Shown here piece after piece: positions 1 to 8,230 of a stretch of 64,000 bases of DNA (within the stretch, counting starts at the first letter, position 1; every line of letters starts with the position of its first letter). Below the pieces are notes generated by a model. It worked only from the letters and a program-made list of their open reading frames with translations, ran no database searches and had not been told where the DNA came from. The stretch comes from Planctomycetota bacterium (GTDB lineage Bacteria; Planctomycetota; Phycisphaerae; Phycisphaerales; UBA1924). The translations under genes and the position numbers were made by a program. The stretch is taken from assembly GCA_014584315.1 (NCBI GenBank), contig JACTNA010000027.1, positions 1-64,000 on the forward strand. The letters are read 5' to 3'.

Positions 1-290
1 CAACCCCGACGGTTGCTCTCGCCCCACCGGCGGCAACCCTCTCGGACTCTCGCGCTCTCTGGTTGACGGGTGTCGTGGGCTTAACAGGAGGGTTGCTCTC
101 GGGGGCCTTGCCCTGGATTGGGGCGGGCCTATGCTTCAACGACTGCTTGCGCCCGCCGGGCCTGACGCCCGGCTGTCCTCGAAGAGGACTCCGGAGAGTC
201 TCGCGAGAGCTCTCATCCCAGGGCAGTCCCGGTCGATCCCGGCCGGTTCGTTGGGAAAGACGCCGACTGCCGAAAGGCCAGGAGGTATGA
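1..290. other. Non-coding left edge of accessory island
   Basis: I see no convincing gene here. The stretch holds GGTTGCTCTCG at 11-21 and again at 91-101. The first copy also forms one arm of a possible hairpin (GGTTGC at 11-16, GCAACC at 33-38). A strong Shine-Dalgarno AGGAGG at about 280-285 serves the gene starting at 291. Confidence 0.5.
11..25. repeat. 15-bp direct repeat, left copy
   Basis: GGTTGCTCTCGCCCC occurs here and, identical over 15 bp, at 4089-4103. The two copies bracket the three-gene cassette. A shorter 11-bp version lies at 91-101. This could be a target-site or attachment-site duplication, but no recombinase survives to confirm it. Confidence 0.5.
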
Positions 291-2003
291 ATGCCACACG
301 CGGAAAAGTTCGTCCGGGCTCGTGCGCGCACGCGTTGCGAAGTCGTCGCTGACGAGATCGCGGGACACGGATTCCCGCTGGATGTTGCCGATCGCCTCGC
401 CAGCCATCTGGTGCGCGCCGACTGCCTCCCGCAGGACGGGCAGATTCTGGAGGCGGTGCGGGGGCTCTTCTGGAACATCTTTGACGAATGGTCGAAGAGC
501 CCGGACCCCGACATTCTGACGATGTTGGTATTCCGCAGTCTCATCAGCCGCGAGTACGGCACGCACGTTCGTCGTATCTTCCAAGAGGAACCCTGGACAC
601 TCGATGCGGGGAGGTCGCGTCGATTCGCTGAATTGTGCGCCAGTGAAGACGGCATGGACTTCACGGGTGCACTGGCCAAGACCATCGCGTTTCTGGACGC
701 ACACGGGGACAAGTTCCGCCCCGGCCTGGACATGGCCCAGGTGCTCTGGCGTCACAAACTCGTCGAGCCCGAACGCCTTATCGACGCCTCGTCGCTCGTC
801 GCCATCGCGAAGAGCGACAAGAAAGAGGGCGGCTCCTGGTCAGGCGAGGAGCAAGAGCGAATCCGTCGCGACGTGCGGGCGCCCGCGTTCTGGATCGCGG
901 TGGACCCGGCGGCTGCGATCCGAGCGCTGAGGCCGGCGCTGGAGTCGGCGAGCGACGAGGAACTCGCAAGACTGGCTCGCGGGATCAACATCTGCGCGAA
1001 CCGCTCGCTGTCTATTAGCGGCTTTCACAGCACACCCCCCCCGATCCACGAGGTGACCAAGTTCGCGTTCGATGTGGTCGATCGCCGCATTGGGGACGAC
1101 CTTCGCGCCGCGCATCCGCAGCTCCGGCACACATGGCTGCATCTCTGGCGTGAGTTGTGGTGGAAGTACAAGGTCGAGCGGGATCCCGCGCGGGATGCCA
1201 GATTGCTCAAGGCCGCGGACCTGGAGATCGGCTCTCTCCGGCCAATCGTCGAACGGGCCGACCTCAGCGCGTTCGCTGAGCGGCTCCCGGTGTTCGATGC
1301 AGCCGTCACCTGTGCTTTCGAGCTCGCCTCCCTGTGGGAGGGATTCCGCCCCCTGTTGCTCGCGTTCCGCAAGTTGCCGGTGCCGGGAGTGGCTACCGAC
1401 TTGCGCTGGTGGACCGACCAGTACCACCGCCAGCCGCCGCTACCGGAGCCCTGGTCTCAGATCACTTCGCACCTGGTCAGCAGCTTTCACACCTACGCCA
1501 AGGCGGAGCAGGAGAAGGACGCCGACCTGTCCTCGTTTCGCACCGCATTCGCGCGGTTCTGTCTTGACCGACTCAAGTCCAGCAAGACGGGCGACGGACC
1601 TCGGGAGGACAACCCGATCTGGCGGATGGGGTACATCAACGCCGTCGTTGCGCTCAAGATCAATCCAGAGGGCAAGGGGCACAACATGCTCAACCGTGCC
1701 GCCGAGCATGACCCGGACCCGGAGATCCGCTCCGCAGCGCGAGCGGCATACCGGCTTCTGCGCCACGGCCCCAGGTTGAAGGCTGGCGAGTCACCCCGGC
1801 GATGCGTGCTCCTCGCGTTCTGGTATCTTCGGCAAGCGCACCTTGCCGCGCTCGGCATCACCGTTGATGAGCGCGGGGCCAACCGCATTCGGGAGGAGGA
1901 GATCCGCCACACAACTGAACAAGAGAGACAGGAACACACGATCGCCCAAGCAGCAGAAGTGTCGCCGCCGTCCGGACCCGAGACGGGTCCATCGCTCATG
2001 TGA
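291..2003 (+). CDS. Hypothetical all-alpha protein, first gene of the radical SAM cassette
   Basis: 570-residue soluble protein with no signal peptide or membrane segment and no family I recognise. It is mostly predicted helices rich in Trp, Arg and Glu; the stretch near residues 455-500 (asparagine-rich, then EHDPDPEIRSAARAAYRLL) resembles a HEAT-type helical pair. The C-terminal 40 residues are charged and low in complexity. The ATG start follows AGGAGG with good spacing. It lies 66 bp upstream of the DUF2325 gene on the same strand, so the three genes are probably one operon. A helical scaffold or protein-interaction role for the downstream enzyme is only a guess. Confidence 0.75.
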   Translation: MPHAEKFVRARARTRCEVVADEIAGHGFPLDVADRLASHLVRADCLPQDGQILEAVRGLFWNIFDEWSKSPDPDILTMLVFRSLISREYGTHVRRIFQEEPWTLDAGRSRRFAELCASEDGMDFTGALAKTIAFLDAHGDKFRPGLDMAQVLWRHKLVEPERLIDASSLVAIAKSDKKEGGSWSGEEQERIRRDVRAPAFWIAVDPAAAIRALRPALESASDEELARLARGINICANRSLSISGFHSTPPPIHEVTKFAFDVVDRRIGDDLRAAHPQLRHTWLHLWRELWWKYKVERDPARDARLLKAADLEIGSLRPIVERADLSAFAERLPVFDAAVTCAFELASLWEGFRPLLLAFRKLPVPGVATDLRWWTDQYHRQPPLPEPWSQITSHLVSSFHTYAKAEQEKDADLSSFRTAFARFCLDRLKSSKTGDGPREDNPIWRMGYINAVVALKINPEGKGHNMLNRAAEHDPDPEIRSAARAAYRLLRHGPRLKAGESPRRCVLLAFWYLRQAHLAALGITVDERGANRIREEEIRHTTEQERQEHTIAQAAEVSPPSGPETGPSLM

Positions 2004-2069
2004 GCACCGCGGCTCTGTAATCGGTCACCCCGAGTGGTGGCCCTGGGTTCGCCCTTATGGAGCAAGCAC

Positions 2070-2486
2070 ATGCCCACGGAATCAAGTTCGGTTCGCTCTG
2101 TCCTCCGGGGACAGACGGTTGTCGTCGTCGGCGGTAACCGCCGCGATGGCGCGTTGGCTCGCCTCCGCGCCGCGCTCGACCTCGCCGAAGTCATCCACTG
2201 TCCGACCCGCAAGTCCGATGCGTCCTCCCGGTGCTTTGAGCCAAGCCTCCACAGGCTCGGTGTGGTGCTTGTCGTGTGGGTCTTGGGCCTGTCGCGGACC
2301 CATCACGGCGAGCACTTGCACCAACGGTGTCGGGAACTGGGAATTCCGTACATCGACACGTTCCGCATTCCGCATCCCAATGCGCTGCTCGCGAAGATCG
2401 AGGATCTGCGCCTGCTGGACGCGCTAAAACATCGGTGTACCCAGAATCTCGCGCGCTCGCTGCAGAGCATCGGGCGTGCATCATGA
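2070..2486 (+). CDS. DUF2325 domain protein
   Basis: About 138 residues. After a short N-terminal lead comes a beta strand ending in VVVVGGNRR, then a segment with CPTRKSDASSR, then LGVVLVVWVLGLSRTHHGE and RELGIPYID. This order matches DUF2325, a small Rossmann-like domain of unknown function. The ATG at 2070 is preferred; an in-frame GTG at 2034 would add 12 residues with no family similarity. Its stop overlaps the ATG of the radical SAM gene (ATGA), so the two are translationally coupled and probably act together. The substrate or ligand is unknown. Confidence 0.7.
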   Translation: MPTESSSVRSVLRGQTVVVVGGNRRDGALARLRAALDLAEVIHCPTRKSDASSRCFEPSLHRLGVVLVVWVLGLSRTHHGEHLHQRCRELGIPYIDTFRIPHPNALLAKIEDLRLLDALKHRCTQNLARSLQSIGRAS

Positions 2487-4039
2487 CTGTCACGCCGCCT
2501 CCCGATGTCATCGTGGTGGTGCCCCCGTTGTCGCCGAGCGACACGAATCCGCCACTCGGGCCATATCTCCTTAAGGCCTGCGCTGAGAAGGCCGGAATCC
2601 GATTGGATGTTGCTGATCTGAGTGTGCAGCACCTCAACCGATTCAAGAATCAAAGCTCTACCCAGACTACCCGCGTGCTCGGAGACCAGGACAAGGACCG
2701 CTCGGCGACTCACGCCGCTCGCGATCACGTTCGGGCGATCTGCCCGCTGGCCACTGCGCCGACGCTGCATCTTCCCGATTCCGCCGATCCGATTCTTGGA
2801 ATGCACTACTCGTTCGAGTCAATCGAAAGCGCGGTCGCGGCGGCTTGCGAACCGACCTCGGAGTTCTGGCAGCTCATCGAGGAAGACTTAGTCGCACGCT
2901 ACCCAGTGCCGCCACGTGTGTTGGGGTTGTCCATCATGGGACCGCCGCAAGTGTTTCTGGCGCTGGTCATCGCCCGCCTCGTCAAGCAGCGGTGGCCGGG
3001 CACGCGAGTCGTTGCCGGCGGCAGCCATGTCACCTTGCTCGCCGACGACATCGCCGCCGATTCTCGGTACGGCGGCGACATCGACCTCTATATGCCCGGA
3101 CACTGCGAGACGCAATTCGTTGAACTGGTGCAGCACATCTTGCGGCACGGCTCGCTGCCGCTTGGCGTCGGACTTCGCGCCGGGGCTGGCCGTCGCCCAT
3201 CGTGCGACAAGGCCATCGCTCCGACCGTGAACGGAAGACCCCGAATCTTCACCAGCACGTTCGAGTACAAGCCGAGCCTCGATCGGCGGGCACTGCGCTT
3301 GTACGACCCGCAGCGCGTGACGCTGCCAATGCAATTGACGCGGGGGTGCGCCTTCGGACAGTGCTCCTACTGCACCTACCCGGCGGTCGAGCCTTCTGTG
3401 GACATCGAGCCCGACTGGCCACGGGTGACGAAGGTGATCGCGGAACTGATCGAGGCGACCGGCGTCCGTCGGTTCTCGTTCAAGGACTCGTTGTTCACTG
3501 CGAAGAATCTTCGGACGCTTGCCCGAGTGCTTGTGGATGCAGAGTTGAACATCGAATGGAGCGCGACAACGCTGCTGAACAAGACGCTCACGCCCGACTT
3601 CCTTGAAGCACTGTATTGCAGCGGGTGCCGCACTCTGGAGTTCGGTCTCGAGACGATTGACCCGGTTGGACAAAGGCTCTTCGGAAAGGCGCTTGATCTC
3701 GCCATGTGCGAGCAAGTGATTTCTGCTGGCGCCAACGCAGGGATCGCGGTGGTGATCAATCAGATTCTCGGCTGGCCGGGACAAACACTTGCCTCCGCTG
3801 AGAGTCAAATGGAGTGGTACGAGTCCCTGCGATCGCAAAGCCCCGAGCTCGTGCGAGCGTCCTTCAATCTGCTTGAGATCAACCGGGCCTCGCCGATGGC
3901 TACAGACCCCGCGAAGTACGGGATCGCACTCGCGGGCATCGCGCCATGGGCATTCAGCTTCGACTGGAACGCACCGGCTTGGCGAAGTACGTTCGTGCTG
4001 CCATCTCAGATCGGCGATGAGTGCATGGCGGCGCCGTAA
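2483..4039 (+). CDS. Cobalamin-binding-type radical SAM protein
   Basis: 518 residues from the ATG at 2483, which overlaps the DUF2325 stop. The N-terminal half resembles the B12-binding Rossmann fold of B12-radical SAM enzymes (VIVVVPPLSPSDTNPP near residue 9; RVVAGGSHVTLLADD near 175), without a DxHxxG lower-ligand motif. The radical SAM domain carries cysteines at residues 289, 294 and 297 (CX4CX2C) in RGCAFGQCSYCTYP, then EFGLETID and the late INQILGWPGQT strand. Such enzymes usually do radical methylation or ring chemistry; the substrate cannot be read from sequence. The in-frame region upstream of 2483 lies inside the DUF2325 gene and is not used. Confidence 0.85.
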   Translation: MTVTPPPDVIVVVPPLSPSDTNPPLGPYLLKACAEKAGIRLDVADLSVQHLNRFKNQSSTQTTRVLGDQDKDRSATHAARDHVRAICPLATAPTLHLPDSADPILGMHYSFESIESAVAAACEPTSEFWQLIEEDLVARYPVPPRVLGLSIMGPPQVFLALVIARLVKQRWPGTRVVAGGSHVTLLADDIAADSRYGGDIDLYMPGHCETQFVELVQHILRHGSLPLGVGLRAGAGRRPSCDKAIAPTVNGRPRIFTSTFEYKPSLDRRALRLYDPQRVTLPMQLTRGCAFGQCSYCTYPAVEPSVDIEPDWPRVTKVIAELIEATGVRRFSFKDSLFTAKNLRTLARVLVDAELNIEWSATTLLNKTLTPDFLEALYCSGCRTLEFGLETIDPVGQRLFGKALDLAMCEQVISAGANAGIAVVINQILGWPGQTLASAESQMEWYESLRSQSPELVRASFNLLEINRASPMATDPAKYGIALAGIAPWAFSFDWNAPAWRSTFVLPSQIGDECMAAP

Positions 4040-4088
4040 GTTGTCCGGCACCGCAAGGACCGCTTCTCAGCCACTCCGTTGACATCTG

Positions 4089-4103
4089 GGTTGCTCTCGC
4101 CCC
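4089..4103. repeat. 15-bp direct repeat, right copy
   Basis: GGTTGCTCTCGCCCC, identical to 11-25. It lies 49 bp after the stop of the radical SAM gene, so the two copies delimit a unit of about 4.1 kb holding exactly three co-directional genes. Confidence 0.5.
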
Positions 4104-4148
4104 CCTCGCGCGCGACTTCAAGATCTGATCGCGTAGGTATCCAGTAGC

Positions 4149-4167
4149 GGGCTGCGGTTAACAGCCC
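4149..4167. repeat. Hairpin with GGTTAA in the loop
   Basis: GGGCTG (4149-4154) pairs perfectly with CAGCCC (4162-4167) around a 7-nt loop, CGGTTAA. A second hairpin with GTTAA in its loop is at 4435-4449. The two frame the small ORF 4238-4444. Confidence 0.4.
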
Positions 4168-4237
4168 GGCGACCGATCCCTGATCACCTCGACCATCCAA
4201 GGACGGCCACGGTGAGCATCTCCGGAAGGAGTGCGCG

Positions 4238-4444
4238 ATGTCGCTGCGCCCCGACCCGACGGCCCCGGCGGACATGGAGCCGGAGGACCGGCTCGACGAG
4301 ATCGCGAGCATCTTCGCCCGCGGCATCCTGCGGCTGCATGGGCGAGTTCGGGCGGACATCGCGCCGCCGCAGAAACTGGAGGAATCCTCGCCGACATGCC
4401 TTGAACTGTCTGCGCCTCCTCGCCCTGATGGCGTCGCCGGTTAA
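4238..4444 (+). CDS. Small protein of the DUF2924-associated module
   Basis: 68 residues, ATG after AAGGAG. The core EDRLDEIASIFARGILRL resembles short proteins that precede DUF2924 genes and site-specific recombinases in planctomycete and proteobacterial mobile modules. Here the DUF2924 gene that follows is cut short and no recombinase is present, so this is probably a surviving piece of a decayed element. The C-terminal 20 residues look non-conserved. The function is unknown. The family link is from memory of such neighbourhoods, not from a search. Confidence 0.55.
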   Translation: MSLRPDPTAPADMEPEDRLDEIASIFARGILRLHGRVRADIAPPQKLEESSPTCLELSAPPRPDGVAG

Positions 4445-4449
4445 CGGCG
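4435..4449. repeat. Short hairpin over the stop of the small ORF
   Basis: CGCCG (4435-4439) pairs with CGGCG (4445-4449) around GTTAA. The loop includes the TAA stop of the 68-residue ORF. It shares the GGTTAAC core with the hairpin at 4149-4167. Confidence 0.35.
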
Positions 4450-4467
4450 AGAGAAAGGAGGCGATGC

Positions 4468-4614
4468 GTGGCGTTGAACGTCGGCCAGATGGTAAGCGAG
4501 CTGCGGCGCATGACCGTGACCGAACTGCGGGGGGCTGCCGCAACCAGACCCGCCAGCATCACCTATCCGGCGAGTTCCGGTCCGCGGAGCCGAGGAGTTT
4601 CCAGGCCGCGGTGA
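4468..4614 (+). pseudogene. Truncated DUF2924 protein N-terminus
   Basis: A GTG start follows a strong AAAGGAGG site (4455-4462). The first codons read VALNVGQMVSELRRMTVTEL, which fits the start of DUF2924 proteins. Similarity then stops after about 25 codons and the frame ends at 4614, inside the antisense of the nosL 3' end. DUF2924 proteins are normally well over 100 residues, so this is a remnant. The truncation point sits at the border between the island and the nos cluster and marks where the element was lost or recombined. Confidence 0.55.
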
Positions 4615-5074
4615 AGTTCACGATGTCGCCTGCTTGCGGGCCGTTCGGCGTTGGCGGGTGCTGTGCGACGAGCGCCGTCAGGGTGGCCTCGGCCCCGGAT
4701 CGTGCGGAGAACGCGGCCGCGTTCGAGCCCATCGGCGTCCTGAGATGGGGTGAGAACAGGAAGTGGGCCTCTTCGGTCTTCACCCACTCGCCCGTGGCGT
4801 GATCGTGCGACCAGCGGGCGATGATCTCGGCGTCGGCGTGCTGGTTCTCGAAGTTGACCTGGCAGTTGAAGTCGTCGAAGAGGCGGGCATCGGGGCCGCG
4901 CGGGCCGGGGACAATGGTCGCCGTGGCCCAGCGTGCGTCGCTGATGATCATGTTGCACTCGGCGCAGACGTCGTGGCCGAGCCGGACGGCGGGCGGTCCG
5001 TCGGCGGGTCGTTGGCCGCACCCGGCGAGGGCAAGTCCCGCGGCCGAGACGAGCACTGTCGTGAGGCGTTTCAC
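4559..5074 (-). CDS. nosL: NosL copper chaperone lipoprotein
   Basis: 171 residues. The N-terminal Sec/lipoprotein signal has lipobox LAGC (Cys19), so the mature protein should be membrane-anchored outside the cytoplasm. The CxxCxM motif CAECNM (Cys37, Cys40, Met42) is the expected NosL Cu(I) site, followed by the ISDARWATATI and FDDFNCQV segments. NosL delivers copper to apo-NosZ. The GTG start at 5074 overlaps the nosY stop (GTGA), with GGAGG just upstream. It is the last gene of the nos run and its 3' end abuts the decayed mobile module. Length is normal for NosL. Confidence 0.88.
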   Translation of the reverse strand: MKRLTTVLVSAAGLALAGCGQRPADGPPAVRLGHDVCAECNMIISDARWATATIVPGPRGPDARLFDDFNCQVNFENQHADAEIIARWSHDHATGEWVKTEEAHFLFSPHLRTPMGSNAAAFSARSGAEATLTALVAQHPPTPNGPQAGDIVNFTAAWKLLGSADRNSPDR

Positions 5075-5952
5075 GGCGAGTTCCTCCGAGCGAAGAGGAT
5101 CGTGGCGAGGGCGAGCGGGAGGACGGCCCAGGCGGCGACGGTGGCCGCGAGGATCCACGGGAGCGCGCGGCCGAGCGTGAACGAGGCGTAGGCCCCGACG
5201 GGGCCGAGGACGTCGAGCGAGGCGTTCATGTTGACGATGACGGCCATCTTGAAGGACTGCATGGGGTTGAGGATGGCGAGGCCGAAGATCTCCTGGACGC
5301 GGAGCCGGAAGAGGATGGAACTGGCCATGAGTCCGAGGTCGCTGACGAAGACGAGGGCGAGCCAGACGAAGAGCGCGATGCCGGTGGCGACGGCGGACCG
5401 GCGCGAGACGACGGAGATAAGCACGCCGACCGAGAGCATCGCCAGGGCGAGGAGAGCCGTGAACGCGACGAGCATGGCGTAGGCGGCGATGCCGACGCCG
5501 CCGGTGCGCCACGCGAGGACACCCGCGCTGACGCCGAAGCCGATGCAGAGCGAGCAGACGAGGGCCGTGGCGAGGCCGGCGTACTTGCCGAGGATGACCT
5601 GGGTGCGAGAGACGGGCTGGGCGAGGAGGTAAATGAGCGTGCCGCGCTCGCGCTCGCCGGCGATGGCGCCCGCGCCCGCCGTGAGTGCCATGAGCGGGAC
5701 GACCAGCATGATGAGATTGAGCAGCCCCGCGGCGGTCCGCCCGAAGCCCGCGAAGCCGTGCGAGCCGACGCCGCTGAGCGACAGGAATGAGACGCCGACG
5801 GCCAGGACCGTGAAGGCGATGGTGTAGAGAAGGAACCAGCGGCTGGCGATGGCGTCGCGGAACTCGCGGCGTGCAAACGCGGCGACCCCGCCGAAGAAGG
5901 AACGGGCGGGCGCGGCGTGCACGGTGATCGGCGTTGCTGTGAGCGCGGTCAC
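5071..5952 (-). CDS. nosY: NosY-type ABC transporter permease
   Basis: 293 residues with about six membrane segments. The N-terminal part ARREFRDAIASRWFLLYT and the GERERGTLIYLLAQPVSRTQ motif are typical of ABC-2 permeases of the NosY type. With NosF and NosD it forms the NosDFY complex that matures the CuZ site of nitrous oxide reductase in the periplasm. The GTG start at 5952 overlaps the nosF stop, which decides the start; a longer in-frame extension lies inside nosF and is rejected. It is translationally coupled at both ends. Confidence 0.88.
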   Translation of the reverse strand: MTALTATPITVHAAPARSFFGGVAAFARREFRDAIASRWFLLYTIAFTVLAVGVSFLSLSGVGSHGFAGFGRTAAGLLNLIMLVVPLMALTAGAGAIAGERERGTLIYLLAQPVSRTQVILGKYAGLATALVCSLCIGFGVSAGVLAWRTGGVGIAAYAMLVAFTALLALAMLSVGVLISVVSRRSAVATGIALFVWLALVFVSDLGLMASSILFRLRVQEIFGLAILNPMQSFKMAVIVNMNASLDVLGPVGAYASFTLGRALPWILAATVAAWAVLPLALATILFARRNSP

Positions 5953-6830
5953 GGTTGCACCTCCGGGAATCGGACGTCGTCGAGCACTTCGATGTCGCGG
6001 ACCTCGATGCGGTGGAGGGCGAGCGCGCTGATCGGCTCGGCCTTGCGGTCTCGAGCGACGGCCACGCACAGCCCGTCGCCGTTGAGGTGGACGGCGTGCC
6101 CGGCCCGGCGGAGTGCCTCGGCGGCGTCCTCTTCGCGCGCCATCGCGAGGTGAAGGCGGATGACCTGGACGGGCTTCTCGGTGGGCCAGAGTTCGGCGGG
6201 CGTGGTGTCGCGCTCGACGCGCCCGCGTTCGAGAACGAGGACGCGGTCGGCGAGCGAGATCACCTCGTCGGGCCGGTGCGAGGCAAAGATGAGGGTCTTG
6301 CCGGCCTGCTTGAGGGCGCGGAGGGTGTGGACGACCTCGCCGCGACCGGCCGCGTCGAGGTTCGAGGTCGGCTCGTCGAGAACGATGAGGGGAGGGTCGC
6401 TGAGCAGGGCGATGGCGAGTGCGAGGCGCTGCTTCATGCCGCCGGAGAGGTCGCGGACGCGCTTGCGCTCGTGCCCGGTGAGGCCGACGGCGGCGAGCGA
6501 CCTGGCCGCGGTTGCGGGCGTTGCACGGCGCAGTCCCGCGAAGAAGGCCATCGCGGAGGCGAGGCGGGCGTCGTCGTGGAAGGCGAGTTCCTGCGGGACG
6601 TACCCGACGAGGGCGCGTGCGTGGCGGCCGCGGCGTCGCACGTCGATGCCGCCGATGCTCGCACGCCCCTGGAAGCGGCAGACGCCGAGGATGCAGCGGA
6701 TGAGGGTCGTCTTGCCCGCGCCGTTGCTGCCCCAGAGGGCGAGCGACGCGCCGTCGGCGAGTTCGAAGGAGACGCTCGAGACGGCGGTGATGCGTCCGAA
6801 CTTCTTGGTGATGTTCGTTGCGGTGATCAT
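5949..6830 (-). CDS. nosF: NosF ABC transporter ATP-binding protein
   Basis: 293 residues. Walker A GSNGAGKTT (residues 34-42), signature LSGGMKQR, Walker B IVLDEPTSNLD and the switch His in FASHRPDE are all present, so the ATPase should be active. The C-terminal tail of about 70 residues is the accessory domain seen in NosF. It powers NosY/NosD in copper-site assembly of NosZ. The ATG at 6830 overlaps the nosD stop as ATGA. The same frame is open far upstream through antisense-free nosD sequence, but that extension is not coding. Confidence 0.9.
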   Translation of the reverse strand: MITATNITKKFGRITAVSSVSFELADGASLALWGSNGAGKTTLIRCILGVCRFQGRASIGGIDVRRRGRHARALVGYVPQELAFHDDARLASAMAFFAGLRRATPATAARSLAAVGLTGHERKRVRDLSGGMKQRLALAIALLSDPPLIVLDEPTSNLDAAGRGEVVHTLRALKQAGKTLIFASHRPDEVISLADRVLVLERGRVERDTTPAELWPTEKPVQVIRLHLAMAREEDAAEALRRAGHAVHLNGDGLCVAVARDRKAEPISALALHRIEVRDIEVLDDVRFPEVQP

Positions 6831-8230
6831 GCGGACGTTCCCTCCGGGATGGGCAGGGCGCGGCGTTCGCGTCCGATGGCGAGCGCCGTGCCGGCAGCCG
6901 AGAGCAGCAGCCCCGCGGCGAGCGCGGCCATGGGCGCGGGGGATCGCGGCGTCTCGGCGATCTCCGACGCGATCGTCGGCGGCTCGGCGAGCGGCGCGGG
7001 GTCGATGAGCATGGGCACCGGGCGCAGTTCGGGCAGCGCGCGCGCGGTGAACTCGATGGCGCGCTGGGCTGGAGTGTGGACGAAGAGGCGGAGGTTCGGC
7101 TCGCCGGCGAGCATGGAGCCGAAGAGGCTGCGTGGTTCGAACGCCGAGTCGCCGATGCCGTCCGAGTCGAGGTCGAGGCCGGCGTAGTCCGACCAGTAGT
7201 TGCCGACCCCGTCGCGTGCGAACGTGTTGTTGGTCAGTTGACCGCGACCGTGGGTGGTGGCAGGCTCCTCGTTCTCGACGAAAGCGTTGGCGACGAAAAC
7301 GTTGCTGTGCGTGTTCGGCGTGGCGAGGAGGCCGATCTCGTTGAAGGCGATCATGTTGGACTCGAAGACGCCGGTCGAACCGACCGAAGACGGGCTGTTG
7401 TCGACGTAGACGCCGACACGGTTGGCGAGGATGGCGTTGCCCCGGATGGCGATGTCGTCGCAGTCCTTCAGCCCGAGGCCGTAGCCGCTCGCGCCGCGGT
7501 TGTTGAGCATGCAGTTGTCGACGAGCGCAATGCGGTTGCTGTACATGAGGTAGATGCCGACGGAGTTTCCGGAGAGGGTGTTGTGGGAGAGGATGGTGTC
7601 GTGGCTGTACATGAAGTGGAGGCCGTAGCGGCTGCTGGAGACGGTGTTGTGGCGGATGGTGAGATTCTCCGAGTACCAGAAGACCATGTCGCGGGACTCG
7701 TGGACGGTGTTGCCTTCGATGAGGCAGCCGTGGCTCCACCAGAGCCGGACGCCGTCGCCCCGGCGTTCGGGGTCGAGGGGCTTGCAGCGGACGAAGTTGT
7801 CGCGGATGACGGAGTCGGGAGCCTCGCGGAGGTCGATGCCGAAGAGCGCGTCCTCGACGCGGTTGGACTCGATGATGACCGGGCCGGTCAGGACGCGGAT
7901 GGCGGCGGACTCGCCCGTGACGTCGTCGCCGGATGCTCGAACGGTGCACCCGCGGATCGTGACGCCGGGGACAGTGATCTCGACGACGGTGCCGCGGCCC
8001 AGCCCGTCGAAGACGGCCGCGCCGCCGCCCTCGATAGTGACCGGCTTGCGGATGACCAGATTGCCCTCGTAGACCCCCGGCGGGATGCGGATCGTCTCGC
8101 CGGGCTGCGCTGCGTCGATCATCGCGGCAACCGCCGCGGCGGGGCGGCGTTGGACGCCGGTCGTCTGCGGCGGCGAGGCGGCGCACGCCGAGGCACAGAC
8201 GAGCAGGATGATCCCCCGAAAGACCCGCAT
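6827..8230 (-). CDS. nosD: NosD periplasmic copper-processing protein
   Basis: 467 residues. Signal peptide MRVFRGIILLVCASAC, then a right-handed beta-helix (CASH/PbH1 repeats, for example SNRIALVDNC, SPSSVGSTGVFESN) and a C-terminal membrane anchor near residues 440-458 followed by RERR. NosD is the periplasmic partner of NosFY in CuZ maturation. The start ATG at 8230 shares one base with the stop of the upstream NosB-like gene (TGATG). The C-terminal anchor is common in clade II NosD. Confidence 0.88.
   Translation of the reverse strand: MRVFRGIILLVCASACAASPPQTTGVQRRPAAAVAAMIDAAQPGETIRIPPGVYEGNLVIRKPVTIEGGGAAVFDGLGRGTVVEITVPGVTIRGCTVRASGDDVTGESAAIRVLTGPVIIESNRVEDALFGIDLREAPDSVIRDNFVRCKPLDPERRGDGVRLWWSHGCLIEGNTVHESRDMVFWYSENLTIRHNTVSSSRYGLHFMYSHDTILSHNTLSGNSVGIYLMYSNRIALVDNCMLNNRGASGYGLGLKDCDDIAIRGNAILANRVGVYVDNSPSSVGSTGVFESNMIAFNEIGLLATPNTHSNVFVANAFVENEEPATTHGRGQLTNNTFARDGVGNYWSDYAGLDLDSDGIGDSAFEPRSLFGSMLAGEPNLRLFVHTPAQRAIEFTARALPELRPVPMLIDPAPLAEPPTIASEIAETPRSPAPMAALAAGLLLSAAGTALAIGRERRALPIPEGTSA

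Noticed and set aside
79..85. GCTTAAC, fitting the RYYYAAC half of an integron attC site
   Set aside because: No matching GTTRRRY core at the right spacing and no integrase; treated only as part of the shared TTAACAG motif.
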